DNA of 64,000 nucleotides from Batkoa obscura (taxonomy: Eukaryota > Entomophthoromycota > Entomophthoromycetes > Entomophthorales > Batkoaceae). The notes below the pieces were generated by a model. The model saw nothing but the letters and a program-made list of their open reading frames with translations. It made no database searches and had not been told where the DNA came from. The stretch spans positions 1 through 64,000 of the forward strand of contig JASVEC010000069.1 in the NCBI GenBank assembly GCA_030770535.1, in the 5' to 3' direction. Below, piece by piece: positions 45,459 through 58,608 of this stretch; position 1 is the first letter of the stretch, and each line of letters opens with the position of its first letter. Position numbers and translations under genes: made by a program.

Positions 45459-46245
45459 TTTCAAAAAAAACGGTTTCGAAATTTAAAATTATTATTATAT
45501 TGATTGGTGATATAAGTCAATAGATTTGAGTTTTTCAACCAAGATGTTTATTAGAATTTTGCAATTAAGTAAAAATTTTGCATTTAAAATAACGAACCGA
45601 AATTTTAAGTTGGTTTCAAAGACTCAAAATAGGTATAATATATACTATACGTTTATTATAACGCTATTAAGTATCACATCATCGCTTTGTTTAGTTTCAT
45701 AATTTCGTTTATTTATCTAGAATTAAGATATCAATTTTTATTTCAGATCAAGCTTAGTCAAAAAATCACTTAGCTTCGTTTCAACTAGAGAACAAGTGGA
45801 AATGTTTTTAAGAAACTAATTAGCCAATACGACTGTTCAAGCTTGGATGCGTGCTGGTTAACCGTTAACTTTAAGATAAATTATAAACATCAAGCTGAAA
45901 AAGCATAATAACGCAAATAGTTGACTATAAAAGTTATCACTAGCTAACGTACATTCAAACTTAAGTAGTTGTATTCCCTAATTGATTTGAGATTTCAAAA
46001 AATGGCAAAAATGGGTAATTGATAGAAAACACTCCCGAGTATTTAAACAAGGTTATGATGGTCATACTTTTTTCATAATTTATTCTTTATTATAATTATA
46101 TTGTTTTGAAATAAACATTGCCAAACAATTTTAATTTTTTGAATTTAAATTTAAAAATTTTAAATCCTAAATCCAAATCCCATAATTTTTGATCTTTCAA
46201 ATTGAATCTTAGAATTATTGAATTAAATATTTTTTATAGAAAAAA
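45459..46245. promoter_or_regulatory. Divergent intergenic region between the WD40 gene and RPA190
   Basis: 787 bp separating two divergently transcribed genes, so it should hold both promoters. No coding pieces seen. No specific element could be assigned. Confidence 0.5.
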
Positions 46246-49200
46246 ATGAATATATCCCAGCCAATAAGCTCGGAAGTAGCGGGAGTCAACTTCTCGATCT
46301 ATACGCCCGAAGAAATTAGAAAGATCTCCGTTAAACCTATTTATGACCCAAAAACATTTGATATCTATAATAACCCAAATAAAGGCGGTTTATATGATCC
46401 AGCTTTAGGTGCTTGTGATACAGCAGATATGTAATTATTATTATTATCATTATTGAAATAAGTTTTAAATTTCAAACTTTTTTAGTTGCGGTACTTGTAG
46501 CTTAGATAAATCAGCCTGTCCAGGCCATTTTGGACATATAGAATTGCCTGTTCCTGTTATCAATGCCTTATTTTATGAGCAAGTATTACGTTTACTTGCA
46601 TCAAAATGTTTTTTTTGTCACAAATTGAGATTCAGTAACAAAAATGTAATTTTCTATATCGTAGTATTTTACTTAAGCTAAATTGAAATTTTAGAGAATT
46701 ATTTTTATGGCCAAGTTTAAATTACTCCAAGCTGGCTTAATTGCACAAGCTGAAAATTTAGATCCATCGATGATACCAAATACTACATCAGGTACCAACA
46801 TTGAAGATCCTGGAAAGAAAGCTATGGCCATTTTTAATAATATTAAGAATGCGTATTTAAAAAGTGAAAAAACAGATAAGCTACCAGGGTTCCAAAAATC
46901 CACAAATACTAATAATTTACACTCTGAATTTATTAGAGAAATTTTAAAAAGTTCATCAAGTTGCAATGTATGTAAAACTTGTGGTGGCGTCGCTGTTAAA
47001 GTTTCTCATGATTCTTATCATAAAATCTTTCAAGCTCCATTATCTAAAAAGAAATTAGCTAAAATGCAAATGTTGAATATTTCCATAGGTGACGTTTTTA
47101 AGCAATCTAGCCTTTCAACTCAAAAGAAAGAATTTGAAGCTGATGTTGAGATTGTCAAAGAAGCAGCTGAAATTTATAGTCAAACTAAAGTCACCAATGG
47201 CCAATTAGACAATTTAGAACAAGTTCAAAATGGTGATACAATAGAAGAAGAAGAAGAAGAAGAACCGAAAATAAATGGTAAAGGTGGTAAAGAAGGTTTA
47301 ACTTTATTAACTCCATTACATGTTTTACATCACATCCATCTTTTATTTGAAAAAGAAAAAGAAATTTGCTCCATCCTTTTTGGTGATATTACTGGAAGAA
47401 CCAAGTTAGATTCTAGAATGTTTTTATTAGAAGTTGTTTCAGTTCCTCCTTCTAGATTCCGTCCAGCTGCTATGATGAATGGGTCCATTATGGAAAATCC
47501 ACAAACTGCTAATCTTGCTAAAATTTTAAATGCTTGTCAAAGCGTCAAAGAAGCATCGAATCAAAAAGATAGATTGGATTTATTAATTGATTCTTGGATT
47601 CAACTGCAAAAAGATGTCAATGCTCTTATTGATTCTTCCCGTGGTAATAATAATTATAATAAAGATCCATTACCAGGTATAAAACAAGTGCTTGAAAAGA
47701 AAGAAGGCTTATTCCGTAAACACATGATGGGAAAACGTGTAAATTATGCTGCTCGTTCAGTTATTTCCCCAGATCCAAATATTGAAACTAATGAAATTGG
47801 TATACCCCCTGTTTTCGCAACCACCCTTACTTACCCTGAGCCAGTTACACACTATAATGTTAAAAAGCTTAGAGATGCTGTCATAAAAGGTCCAAAAGTA
47901 TGGCCAGGAGCTACACATGTTCAACATGAGGATGGTACATTAACTCAACTTGAAGCTTTAAGCACCGAATCAAGAATTGCACTTGCTAATCAATTACTTA
48001 CACCTCAAGATTCAATGGCGACATCTTTACAATCTGGCAGTGCATTTGCTCCACAAGTCCAAGGAATTAACAAGAAAGTTTACCGCCACATTGGTAATGG
48101 CGATATTGTTTTGTTAAACAGACAGCCTACTTTACATAAGCCTTCTATTATGGCCCATAAAGTTCGTGTACTTCCTGGTGAAAAAACTATTCGTATGCAC
48201 TATGCTAACTGTAATACTTATAATGCTGATTTTGATGGTGATGAAATGAATATTCATTTCCCTCAAAGTGAAGTTGCAAGATCTGAGGCTTATATGATTG
48301 CCAATACTGATAACCAATACCTTGTTCCAACCAACGGTGCTCCTTTGAGAGGTTTGATCCAAGATCACGTTGCTACAGGTGTCCTTATGACTTGTAAAGA
48401 TACATTCTTCACCCGTGAAGAATATATGCAATTGATTTATGGTTCTTTTAGACCTGAAGATGATCTTGAAGATGATCAACGTATTATCACTGTACCACCA
48501 GCAGTTTTTAAACCTCGTCCCTTATGGACTGGTAAACAAATCATTACTACTATAATGGCCAATTTAACCCGTAAATTTGAGCCTATTAACCTTGAATCTA
48601 AATGCAGGGTACCAGCTAGGTATTGGGATAAATCTGCGCCCGAAGAAGGTAAAGTTATCTTTGTTCAAGGAGAGTATATCACTGGTTGTCTTGATAAAAA
48701 TCAATTTGGTGCTTCATCCTATGGTTTAGTTCACGCTGTCTATGAGCTTTATGGTGCAATAACAGCAGGAAAATTATTAAGTATTTTAGGAAGACTTTTT
48801 ACTAAATATTGTCAACATCGTGGTTTCACTTGTAGAATGGATGATTTAGGATTAACTCCAATTGGTGATAAATGGAGAAGAGATATTATTTCAGAAAGTA
48901 CTGGTGCTGGTCAAGAAGCTACTATTGGCTATATTGGCCTTAAAGGACAAGAAAAATTTAAAAATTTCCAAAACGACTTTTTAGACCGTATGCAAGAAGT
49001 TTACCATAATGATGAAAAACTTCAAGGCTTAGATGCCACTATGAAAAATAAAATGAATGGAATTACTTCTTCCATTATTCAAAGTTGTATTCCAGATGGC
49101 CTTTATCGTAAATTTCCACAAAATCATATGCAGGTTATGACAGTTTCTGGTGCCAAAGGTTCTAATGTGAATGTATCTCAAATTTCATGTTTATTAGGAC

Positions 49201-51438
49201 AACAAGAACTTGAAGGTCGTCGTGTACCATTGATGGCCTCTGGTAAAACACTACCATCTTTCCAACCTTATGAAACTTCCGCTAGAGCTGGTGGTTTCAT
49301 TGCTGGTCGATTCTTAACTGGTATTAAACCACAAGAGTATTTCTTCCATTGTATGGCTGGTCGTGAAGGTTTAATTGATACAGCTGTTAAAACCTCACGT
49401 TCTGGCTATATTCAACGATGTCTTATTAAACATCTTGAAGGTCTCCGTGTTCATTATGATTATACTGTTAGAGATTTCGATGGTTCCCTTCTTCAATTTT
49501 ACTATGGTGAAGATGGTTTAGATGTCACTAAACAAAAGTACATTAATAAGTTTGAGTTTTCTGCTAAGAATTATTCTGCTATTAAAAATAGATATCCAAT
49601 TAATCAAACCGCCTTTAATCATATCGATGGGAGTGATGCCATTAATTATAGTAAAAAAGTGGCCAAGAAACCTTATAAATATGATCCTACCATGGCTTTA
49701 TATTCTCCTTCTAAATATCTTGGTTCCGTTTCAGAGAAATTTTATGGTGCCTTAAATAAATTTACATCTGATCCATCAAATGAACACTTATGGAAAGAAA
49801 GTGCTGGCGATTCTAATGCTGTTACAAAACGTAAATTCAAGACTCTGATGAACCTTAAATTTATGAGATCACTTGCAGATCCTGGAGAAGCAGTTGGTCT
49901 TTTAGCTGCCCAGTCCGTTGGTGAACCATCTACTCAAATGACATTGAACACTTTCCATTTTGCTGGTTTTGGTGCAAAGAACGTTACTCTTGGTATTCCT
50001 CGTCTTAGGGAAATTGTTATGGTTGCTTCTAAAGAAATTAAAACGCCTTCAATGACTTTGTCTATTAAACCTGAAGTCACAGATCAAGAAAAAGAAGACT
50101 TCTGTAAACAAATCACTAAATTACGTCTAAGTGAATTGACAGATGAAATTGAAGTTGTTGAAAGTTTAGCTACTGTAGAAAACACCCTTACCAAACAATA
50201 TGTCATCAAACTTAAACTTTTCTCTCCAGAAGAATATACTCCAGAGTTTAGTGTTACTCCTCGATTAGTGGAACGTAGTATGATATTTTTTGCCAAGCGT
50301 CTTGAACACTTGCTTGTTTTAGAACTTCGTCGTAAGGGCATCAGAATATCAATGCTTAATCCAGGTGAAAAGAAAGGTGAAGATGATGAAGACGATGGTG
50401 AAGGTATCGATGATAAGCCAAGTACAAAGAAGAAAGCTGATACAGGAGATTTATCTGATGGAGATGATGCTGAAGAATCTGATGGAGATGATGATGCTAA
50501 GAAGAGTGAAAAGAGTAAACAAAAGGGAGTTTATGAAAATGAAGATGAAAAAGATGACGAACTTGAAGCTATTAATAAAGAATTTGCTGATGGAGGTGAA
50601 GAATTAGATGAAAAGGAGGTTGAGGAAACAATCAAAAAGTCTATCAATGATACTATCTCAGTCTATGATAATATCATCAAAAAGGCCAAATTTATTACTG
50701 ACTTCAAATTTGATAATGAAGGAGGCAATTATGCTGAGTTCTGCCTTAACTTCCCAGTTAAAACAAAGAAAATTCTTATGGTTGGTATTGCTGAAAAAGC
50801 TTGTAAACAAGCCATTGTTCGTCAAGTTAAAAATATTGAAAGAGCCTTCCCAATTGAAAATGAAGCTGCTAACGATATGAGAAGATTAATAGCTACGGAA
50901 GGTTTAAATATTCAAGATATATGGAAATATTCCGATATCATTGACGTTAATAATATAGAAACAAATGATTGTTATAATATGCTTATAACGTATGGTGTTG
51001 AAGCTTGTAGAAATTCAATTAAGAGAGAAATTGCTTCTGTGTTCGGAGTTTATGGTATTGAAGTTGATCAACGTCATTTAGCATTAATCGCTGATTATAT
51101 GGTAATTTTATTTTATTTTATTTTAAGACTAATTAACTCTAATTTTGATTAGACTTATGAAGGTGGCTATAGAGCATTCAATCGTATGTCTATTAAAACT
51201 TGTCCATCACCACTTCAACAAATGTCCTTTGAAACAACGGTTTCTTTCCTTGCAAAAGCGGTTCTGTAAGTTTAAAATTTTCTATTTTATATTTATAGCT
51301 TATAATTGTTTTAGCCATAATGATCATGATACCTTAATGTCACCATCATCTAGAATTGTACTTGGTAAAGTAGTTGAGGGTGGTACTGGAGCCTTTGGTA
51401 TTTACCAACCAATTACACTAAATTCTAAAGTACATTAA
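46246..51438 (+). CDS. RPA190: RNA polymerase I largest subunit A190, five exons
   Basis: Catalytic largest subunit of RNA polymerase I, which transcribes rRNA in the nucleolus. Exons are 46246-46430, 46486-46645, 46695-51101, 51153-51265 and 51315-51438; all introns are 49-55 nt GT..AG. The total is 1662 aa, practically the yeast length (1664). Zinc-binding clamp cysteines lie in ICGTCSLDKSACPGHFGH and CFFCHKL. The active-site motif YNADFDGDEMN is near residue 625. Also visible are GLIQDHVATGVLMT, the bridge-helix/trigger-loop region (GKTLPSFQPYETSARAGGFI, FHCMAGREGLIDTAVKTSRSGYIQR), AQSVGEPSTQMTLNTFHFAG, and a long acidic insert typical of A190 (about residues 1340-1430). The last exons give SSRIVLGKVVEGGTGAFGI. 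No breaks. Confidence 0.97.
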
Positions 51439-52088
51439 GTAACGTTGTAGTTTAATAGATTTGTAGAAAATTTTTTATATGTCCTTTATACTTTAATGCT
51501 ATTACGTTTGTTACCCTTTTTTATAGAATATAATTTTAAATCTAGTCAATTTAATTTTATTAATTAAAAATTCATAATCTTGTTTATATATTTGAATTGT
51601 TTTATTATAACTGTTATCAGTACTGGCTTTTACTTTTGACATTTGCTATTGAATAATTTGTTAATTATAAAATACCGTATTATTAAAGGAGGTTATATAA
51701 CAATTTTGTCAAAAATTTTCCTTCTATTCCTTAATTGGCACCACTATTTAAAATGCTACTATTTTTTTAATATAATGCAATTTAACAAAACGATTATCTA
51801 TGGTGTAATATTTCAAATAGATATAATGATATTGTTGAATAATTAATATAGAAAATCCCATTCAAAAGGAATTTTTAAATTTTAAGGCTACAAAATAAAT
51901 AGGATTTGCTTGAAGTTAAATACAAATAATCTTAGTGAGATGAAATATGGTTTGCAATTCAAGTAATACAAAGCAACCAATTAAGCATTATTAAGGCTTC
52001 AAAGTTTAATTACACTTATTTTTTACCTTGCTTTATCATTTTACCTTAAATAAATAAATGAGGCCATAACTACTTTAATATATCTATA
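51439..52088. other. Intergenic
   Basis: 650 bp after RPA190, AT-rich; nothing recognised apart from A/T runs. A 67-codon open frame at 51643 has no recognisable motif. Confidence 0.5.
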
Positions 52089-52188
52089 TGGGGATGTATT
52101 TTTGTGTTTAAGAGCTTTACTAATAATTTTTCCACTCAAATAGTGCTTAAAGAATGGAAAAAGTAATAAAACTAAAAAACCATCCCCA
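52089..52188 (-). mobile_element. Miniature inverted-repeat element
   Basis: Exactly 100 bp between TA (52087-52088) and TA (52189-52190), with perfect ends TGGGGATGT and CCATCCCCA. One of the best-kept copies. Confidence 0.93.
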
Positions 52189-52223
52189 TATCAATCTTTC
52201 TTTTCTGTTGATTGCACTTTGAA

Positions 52224-53592
52224 ATACCATTAAAACTAGAATTATTATCCGAAATATTACTAGAAGATGTTTTCAAACTATTAAACCCAATAGAGTTATT
52301 TGAGCTATGCTATAGGTAAATAAAGTCATTGAGTACAACTTAATCATTCCAAATTGCGCCCAACATGAGTTAGATAGGTACATAAACTATCAAAATCAAA
52401 ATTATACAGATAACAAGTTTAAAAATATCAGGACTATCAAGAAAAATTCATTAAAGAAGATGAAAAACTAATGATACACTTGAACATAGCTAATAAAATT
52501 ATTAAATACTTAGGTTATTACCCAAACGTTATATTTATAGATTATGTGAAAACATCTAATAATTTTAGTATTAGTAATGATAATTGGGATGATATTTGGA
52601 ATAGTATTGGAGATGATAGAAATAATAATAATGATAGCAATGACGATAATAATATTATTAATAGTGATAATAAAATTGAGATAAGCGTTAAATTATCAAG
52701 ACTAGAGAGATTGATTATACGTTTTTTCAATTATGAAGAATCATTAAAGTCATTTAATAATTATTTAAAGTAACTCAGGACAGTTAAAGTGATTGGATAC
52801 AATAATACACTTATTAAGAATATTATTAAATATTTAAATCCGTCTTAATTAAAGGTGCTGAAAATACATCCCAGAAACAACTTACATCTTAAAGGATTAG
52901 ATACTATTAAAGCAAAATTTAATAATTTAAAGAGATTCAACTAAAAATCATATGGAAGTATTAAAGGTTTTAATAAAATTTAAAACTAAAGGACATTTTG
53001 ATAGTTATATAAATTCGACTGTTTTAGCACTTTGAAGCAATCTGAAAATAAAAAAATAGCTGTTGAAGACCTTTATTGGTTTGATATTAACAACAAGCAT
53101 AATGTAGAGGTGATAGAAAATAGTAACCTTATTGTTTTAGGTTACTTTGTTGCACATTATAGTCTTAATCTTTGCTCTTTAATATTACTAACGATAAAAG
53201 AAATTCATATCGGTAGATTATCTATAGATTTCCTGTATTCTATTTCATTGTCAAATATTCAATTATTAAACTTAAATATTTTGATTATAATTCTATAGAG
53301 TCACTTTATAATCCCAATTCAAATAAAGTAGACTGTAATTCAGCTAAAAGCAAATTTATAAAACATTGAAATTCAGCTTTGTCTTAACTTTGATCAGTTC
53401 TTTTTCTTGTCCTTTTTTTCAAATATTGAACTATTGAGGGTTAAGTACTTTAAGTTGACGAATATTGATACAACTGTCGACTATAAACTTGCTAGTCCAC
53501 CACTGCTTGTTTCTACTTATATGAAAGACATAAACATTGCGACTTATAACAAACTAATAAGCATTACTATTTTAGACTGGGTAAGGTTATAA
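52224..53592 (+). pseudogene. F-box/LRR-like family relic, copy a
   Basis: 1369-bp relic. It opens at an ATA in place of the family's start codon. An F-box-like head follows (LELLSEILLEDVFKLLNPIE then LFEL), then pieces of leucine-rich repeats (LKVLKIHPRNNLHLKGLDTI, KAKFNNLKRF) and the family ending ISITILDWVRL before a stop at 53590. At least six stops and frame changes interrupt it. The longest open pieces are 52471-52773, with an Asn/Asp-rich insert, and 53032-53298. The F-box family is normally an SCF ubiquitin-ligase adaptor; here only the fold-like pattern supports the call. Confidence 0.65.
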
Positions 53593-53622
53593 CAAACTAT
53601 CATTTAGACTTATTTTAACATT

Positions 53623-53722
53623 TGGGGATGTATTTTGGTATTTAAGAATTTTACTAGCAATTTTTCCACTCAAATAGCACTTAAAAATGGAAAAAATAAT
53701 GAAGTCAAAAAAAACACTCCCA
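53623..53722 (-). mobile_element. Miniature inverted-repeat element
   Basis: 100 bp, ends TGGGGATGT and ACACTCCCA, followed by TA. It lies just 3' of relic copy a. Confidence 0.88.
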
Positions 53723-53739
53723 TATTATGATGAAATATA

Positions 53740-53839
53740 TGGAGATGGATTTCTGTATTTAAGAATTTTACTAACAATTTTTCCACCCAAATAGCGCTTA
53801 AAAGATGGAAAAAATAATAAAGCCAAAAAAACAGCCCCA
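53740..53839 (-). mobile_element. Miniature inverted-repeat element, near-adjacent to the previous copy
   Basis: 100 bp, ends TGGAGATGG and ACAGCCCCA, in the same orientation as its neighbour and 17 bp from it. TA at 53738-53739; the right flank is AT. Confidence 0.88.
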
Positions 53840-54721
53840 ATATTGTGTAAGATTTTGGCCTAAAGATTCAGGCCACATAAAAGTTGAAAATTTTATAAAT
53901 TTTTTGTCTCTGTACAAGCCTATGGGTAGTCTCGGAAAATTTCTAGAAGGAATCTAACTATCTGAACTCCAATAGTGAAGGCATTATGGAGGGTTCTCCA
54001 CAATAAATAGTAGTGTTTAGTGTCAAGGCTTAACAAAAACCATCAATCAGCAAAATCAAATTACAATATCTATTCTGATTTGATAAAACAATCTAAATTG
54101 AGTTATTATTGTTAATTGAAAGAGATTTTAATACATTTTCATTTGTTACTTTCATTGAATAATTTTCTGAAATACAATCAAGTTTTTCAAAGGTTCCAGA
54201 AGAAAGCAACTCCATGCGGTTTTTTAATGTAATGGGTTTTAAAAGAATTTTTGATAAATTTAATGGTTACATTAGTGAGGTGATTGAGTTTCAAATACTA
54301 ATTGCCTATATATCTAGGTGATGTAATAGGCAAGTTTTTTCTATTTTTATTTTTATTTTTATTTTTATTTTTAAAGACTAATAAACTAATATCAATAGAC
54401 AACGATCCTTAAATAGAATTAATCAAATTAGTCTATTAAATAATAACTACTTAAAACAAGTCTAATTATTTTTTATATATTAACTTTTAAATCAATACTC
54501 CAATAAACGAGCTAAGCGAAAATATTATTCTAAGATAATTTTCTAACAGTTATTTCTAAGAATATGTGTCATTCAAAACGTTATAATTACAATGTTATAC
54601 TAAAATTTAATAAATTGAAGCCCAAGTAATGATAAAAATTAGCCAACTAAACATTATTAGAACTTGTAAGATTCAAAATGCTGACTTTTAATCTTTCTTT
54701 TTTTATTAACTTTACTTTCAA
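53840..54721. other. Intergenic with a weak repeat and a microsatellite
   Basis: A patch at about 53870-54050 is less AT-rich than its surroundings and shares AGTGAAGGCATTA and a partly similar downstream segment with 38205-38260 (minus strand). A TTTTTA microsatellite lies at 54341-54374. No coding pieces were recognised. Confidence 0.4.
54341..54374. repeat. Microsatellite (TTTTTA)n
   Basis: About five and a half consecutive units of CTATTTTTATTTTTA type. Confidence 0.8.
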
Positions 54722-56055
54722 GTGACTATACATTCAAGTTTTTACCTAATATCTCGAATAGAAATACTTAAATTAGTGAATCCAGTTAACCTATTTGAGC
54801 TAATATTTTTAAACAAACATCTATTCAAAGTTGTTAGTAGGTCTATTAAGTACAACTTAGTCATCTCAGACTATAAATGCAGTAGGCTTCAAAACTGGTA
54901 TAGTATAGGAACGTATAGTAAATGTCAAACACACCAAAAAATGTTGATGAAAGAAAGTGGGTGGTTACCAATAGGACATTTAAATAGATCTAGCCACACT
55001 ATTTAAAACCTGGATTATTATCTAAATACGCTATCTATAACTTTTATTTTATATTATGATTGACCTGGCTTAACCCATAAAAACAGAATTAGATTTAAAT
55101 CTAGCGAATTCAAAAAATAGTTGTTGATCAGTATCCTTATTTAAAAATATCAAATAAGCCTAATAATTGTTTAAACCAGATTGAAGTGTTAAAAATTACT
55201 GAACACAATAAATGTATATTAATAGTATTATTCAACACTTAAATATAAGCAAAATGGAGGCATTAATAATACATTTTAAGGATGATCTATATGTTGGTAG
55301 ATTAGGTAAGATTAAAGTGCAATTTTACAACTTAAGCACTAGAACTGAAATCAATAAGAATAGTTGTGAATTCAAGTCAAATTAACTCAAGTATAGATTT
55401 TAAATCGAAGTTACATTTAAAAAGTAAAAGACATTTCAAAGGAAACTTTAATTTTCATTGTTTTGTTAATTCAAACTAATTTGAAGCTATTGAATTCTTT
55501 GCCTATGATTTCTCTTCTTTTGACGTTGACAATGAGCGTAATATCAGAATAATCAAAAGCTGTAATAATACTGCTTTGGATTATTTAATGCAATGTTCCA
55601 AACTTAGCTATAGTTTTTCAAAATTAGGAACACTAAAAAAAATTATTTTGGCACATTATTAATAGAATTATTACGCTCTGTTTTGTTATTACATAATATT
55701 TAAATAATTCGATTTTATCAGTCAGATGCTAATACTATGCGATCACTGTATTATACCAATCCAAATGAAGTAGGTTCTGATTTAGTCAAAGGTGAATTTA
55801 TAAAGTAGATCAAGATCAAACAAGTTACTACTACATTCAAACAGTTGCTCATTTTTGTTTCCTTCTTTTCAGATCTTGAAAATAAAAAATAAAAAAACTC
55901 AAGAATATGTACCGCCTTAACTATTGGTTATCAATCTACATCCCTATTATTATTTACACCCGATATGTTATGTTTTCATGGAGCAACTTTTCTTAAAATT
56001 TATGAAGTAAAAGATCATAATACTCTTAACAATGTCCCAATATTAGATTAAGATT
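54722..56055 (+). pseudogene. F-box/LRR-like family relic, copy b
   Basis: About 1334 bp, aligned with copies a, c and d. The start position reads GTG. The F-box-like head is YLISRIEILKLVNPVNLFEL, then FLNKHLFKVVSRSIKYNLVI. LRR-like pieces follow (HFKDDLYVGRLGKIKVQF) and then the C-terminal region (LLLFTPDMLCFHGATFLKI, NNVPILD). There are many stops and frame changes. Confidence 0.6.
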
Positions 56056-56416
56056 ATAATCAATCCTTCTTGTATCTTCCGAATGGACCTTTATTTTTAT
56101 CTTATCTTATTATAATTTCACCTTTAAAAATAGTTGAAATTAGCTCAAAGCTCCTTTTAATCTTAAAGCTTTTTCATTATAACTTATTCTTTGGTGCTCT
56201 ATAATTTTTTTGTTCAATAAACAATATCTTGGAGATATGCATTTTTAAAATATGTATTTGAAAATTGAGCTTTAAAAAAGCTTTTTTATAGATAGCTTTA
56301 TTTTTAAAAGGCAAGTTATTTCAACTAAACTACAATATTGTTTCTAAAAATAGTAAATTACATTCTGGTTATTCTCTAATTAGCCAATTAAGTACTATAT
56401 TAAAGCTTTAAATATA

Positions 56417-56516
56417 TGGGGATATATTTTTGTGTTTAAGAATTTTACTAACAAATTTTCCGCTCAAATAGTGCTTAAAAGATGGAGAAGTAACAAAGGC
56501 AAAAAAAATACCTCCA
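56417..56516 (-). mobile_element. Miniature inverted-repeat element
   Basis: 100 bp between TA (56415-56416) and TA (56517-56518). Ends are TGGGGATAT and TACCTCCA. Confidence 0.88.
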
Positions 56517-56576
56517 TATAATTCATTTTCTTTTGAATCTTCTTTTTTATTAGTTTTCCTTTCAAAATGATTTTAA

Positions 56577-58037
56577 AATTCGAGTATCTATATGACATCT
56601 TATTAATATAAATATTCAAATTAGTGAATCCAATTCAATTATTTGAGTTGAAATTTCTAAATAAATATCTATCCAAGATTGTAAATAGAGCAATCAAATA
56701 TAGCTTAACTATTTCAAGTTATAACCTAAAATTAGATAATAGAATTCGCTACTCTCAAGAATCTAAACTATATGATAAGTATCAACAAAAAATTATCAAA
56801 AAAAATGAAAAACTAGTGAGAAGTTTAAATCTAACTGATAATAATGTTGGAAATTTAGAATATTGCTCGAATGTAATACCTATAAACTACACCCCTGGTG
56901 CTAGCCGTCCTGGTCGTACCATGGAGAACGGATCAAATACTTTGTTATCATAATTGAATTGTAAGACACCGAAGTTGAAAAAAATGGTTATCAGTAAATA
57001 CAGTTTTTTACTATTATTAAAGCAGTTTAAGAATTACTTAAATCAACTTGAAGTGTTAAAGGTTATTGGAGAAATGTTACAGTCATTAATGACATCATAT
57101 GGGGATGTGTTTTTGTATTTAAGAATTTTACTAGCAATTTTTCCATTCAAATAGCGCTTAAAAGATGGAAAAAGTAATGAAGTCAAAAAAACATCCCCAT
57201 TTTATATTTAAATCTAAACAACCTAAAGGCACTAAAGTTATACTGTAGAGATGACAATCTGTATTTAAATGGATTAGATGAAGTCAAAACGCAACTTTCT
57301 AAGTTAAAGGTATTAGATTTAGAGCCAAAACATACAATCGATAGTCTAGTTGAGATTAATCACAATATAAGTTTTCAAGCAAAGTTAGATTTGAAAATTA
57401 AAGGACATTTCGATACTTAAGTTTTCAATGCTTTGGTAATTTAAGCTAATTTAAAAGTAGTAAGTTCATTTTAAATAATATTTATCTTTTTGGTATTGAT
57501 GATGAATAGAATATGAGAGTAATCAAAAATATAATACAATAGCCTTGGGTTGCTTAGTGTCACTTCACAAATTTGATTGTAACTATTTAAAAATATTAGC
57601 ATTAAGAGAGTTATATTTTGTTCAGTACCAATGAATTTATTGCAGTCCATTTCTTTATTACCTAATATCCAAACTATTCAACTTAATGAGTTAGAAAGTT
57701 ATATCATAAAAATATTTTACAATCACAATTTAAGTGAGGTAGATTATAATTCAACTAAATTTAAGTTTATAAAATAAGTTAAGATTGAATCTGCCAAAAT
57801 AACATTAATGCAGTTACTGTCTTTTTATCTTCTTTTTTCAGACCTTTAAAAATTAAATATGAAGGATTTTAGACTAAGCCTAATAATAAAAGTATTAACT
57901 ATCAACTCGCCACCCCATTAATATTATTTACTACTTATATGAAATACTTAGATAAAGGAAATTATAGAGAATTTGAAGATTAAATAGTTTATAGTAAACT
58001 TAAAAACATTACAATGCTAAATTGGGCAAAACTATAA
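56577..58037 (+). pseudogene. F-box/LRR-like family relic, copy c, with an inserted miniature element
   Basis: 1461 bp including a 100-bp element (57100-57199), so about 1.36 kb of family sequence. It opens with ATG and MILKFEYLYDILL, then VNPIQLFELKFLNKYLSKIV and NRAIKYSLTIS. An open frame continues to 56950 and includes an odd G+C-rich patch (56890-56935). LRR-like pieces follow (LKKMVISKYSF, NLKALKLYCRDDNLYLNGLD, EVKTQLSKLKVLDL) and the ending NITMLNWAKL before the stop at 58035-58037. There are several stops and frame changes. It is the best preserved of the four. Confidence 0.7.
57100..57199 (-). mobile_element. Miniature inverted-repeat element inside relic copy c
   Basis: 100 bp, perfect ends TGGGGATGT and ACATCCCCA. 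TA precedes it at 57098-57099; the right flank has drifted to TT. It interrupts the LRR-like part of copy c. Confidence 0.92.
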
Positions 58038-58122
58038 TAAATGATTTGTTAGCTTTTAACTTTGCTATCTATTATTCGACTTCGTATCTATTGTATAAAT
58101 TTAACTATTATTAAAATTAATA

Positions 58123-58219
58123 TTAGACATATTTTTTTGTTTAAAGATCTCACTAGTAATTTTTAATTTAATATGGCATAAAAAAAATAAACAAATAAAG
58201 TTTAAAAAATTATCTTATA
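58123..58219 (-). mobile_element. Miniature inverted-repeat element, strongly decayed
   Basis: It keeps ATTTTTTTGTTTAAAGATCT, CACTAGTAATTTTT and AAATAAAGTTTAAAAAAT in family order. Ends and centre are eroded. Confidence 0.45.
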
Positions 58220-58507
58220 TATTACTTAATAACTTTATAAAAAAAATAAATGATTTACAATATTGAAAGTTTAAGTTTTTCAATTATTAATTTTAAATTT
58301 TTATAAATTCGTTTATAAAAAAACATATTTCAGTTTACTAAAAACTATATTATCTGCTTTGAAATATACGTCAATTTTTAAAATTATACAAAATTACATT
58401 TTAAACTTATTGTTAGTTATTTTATATCATATAAAATTAATACTTTGAGAAAAAGCAAGAAATAAAAACCAGTAAGTAGCATTATCATTAACTATAGCTT
58501 TAGTATA

Positions 58508-58608
58508 TGGGAGTGTTTTTTTTAACTTCATTATTTTTTCCATTTTTTAAGCGCTATTTAAGCGGAAAATTTGTTAGTAAAATTCTTAAACACAAAAATA
58601 CATCCCCA
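58508..58608 (+). mobile_element. Miniature inverted-repeat element
   Basis: 101 bp between TA (58506-58507) and TA (58609-58610). Ends are TGGGAGTGT and ACATCCCCA, core TTAAGCGCTATTTAAGCGG. Confidence 0.92.

Noticed and set aside
52471-52773. A 100-codon open frame as a separate gene.
   Set aside because: It lies inside relic copy a at the position of family sequence, and is Asn/Asp-rich low complexity without an independent start context.
56890-56940. tRNA or 5S rRNA fragment.
   Set aside because: No A/B-box spacing, cloverleaf or 5S-like sequence could be read on either strand, so it is left as unexplained.
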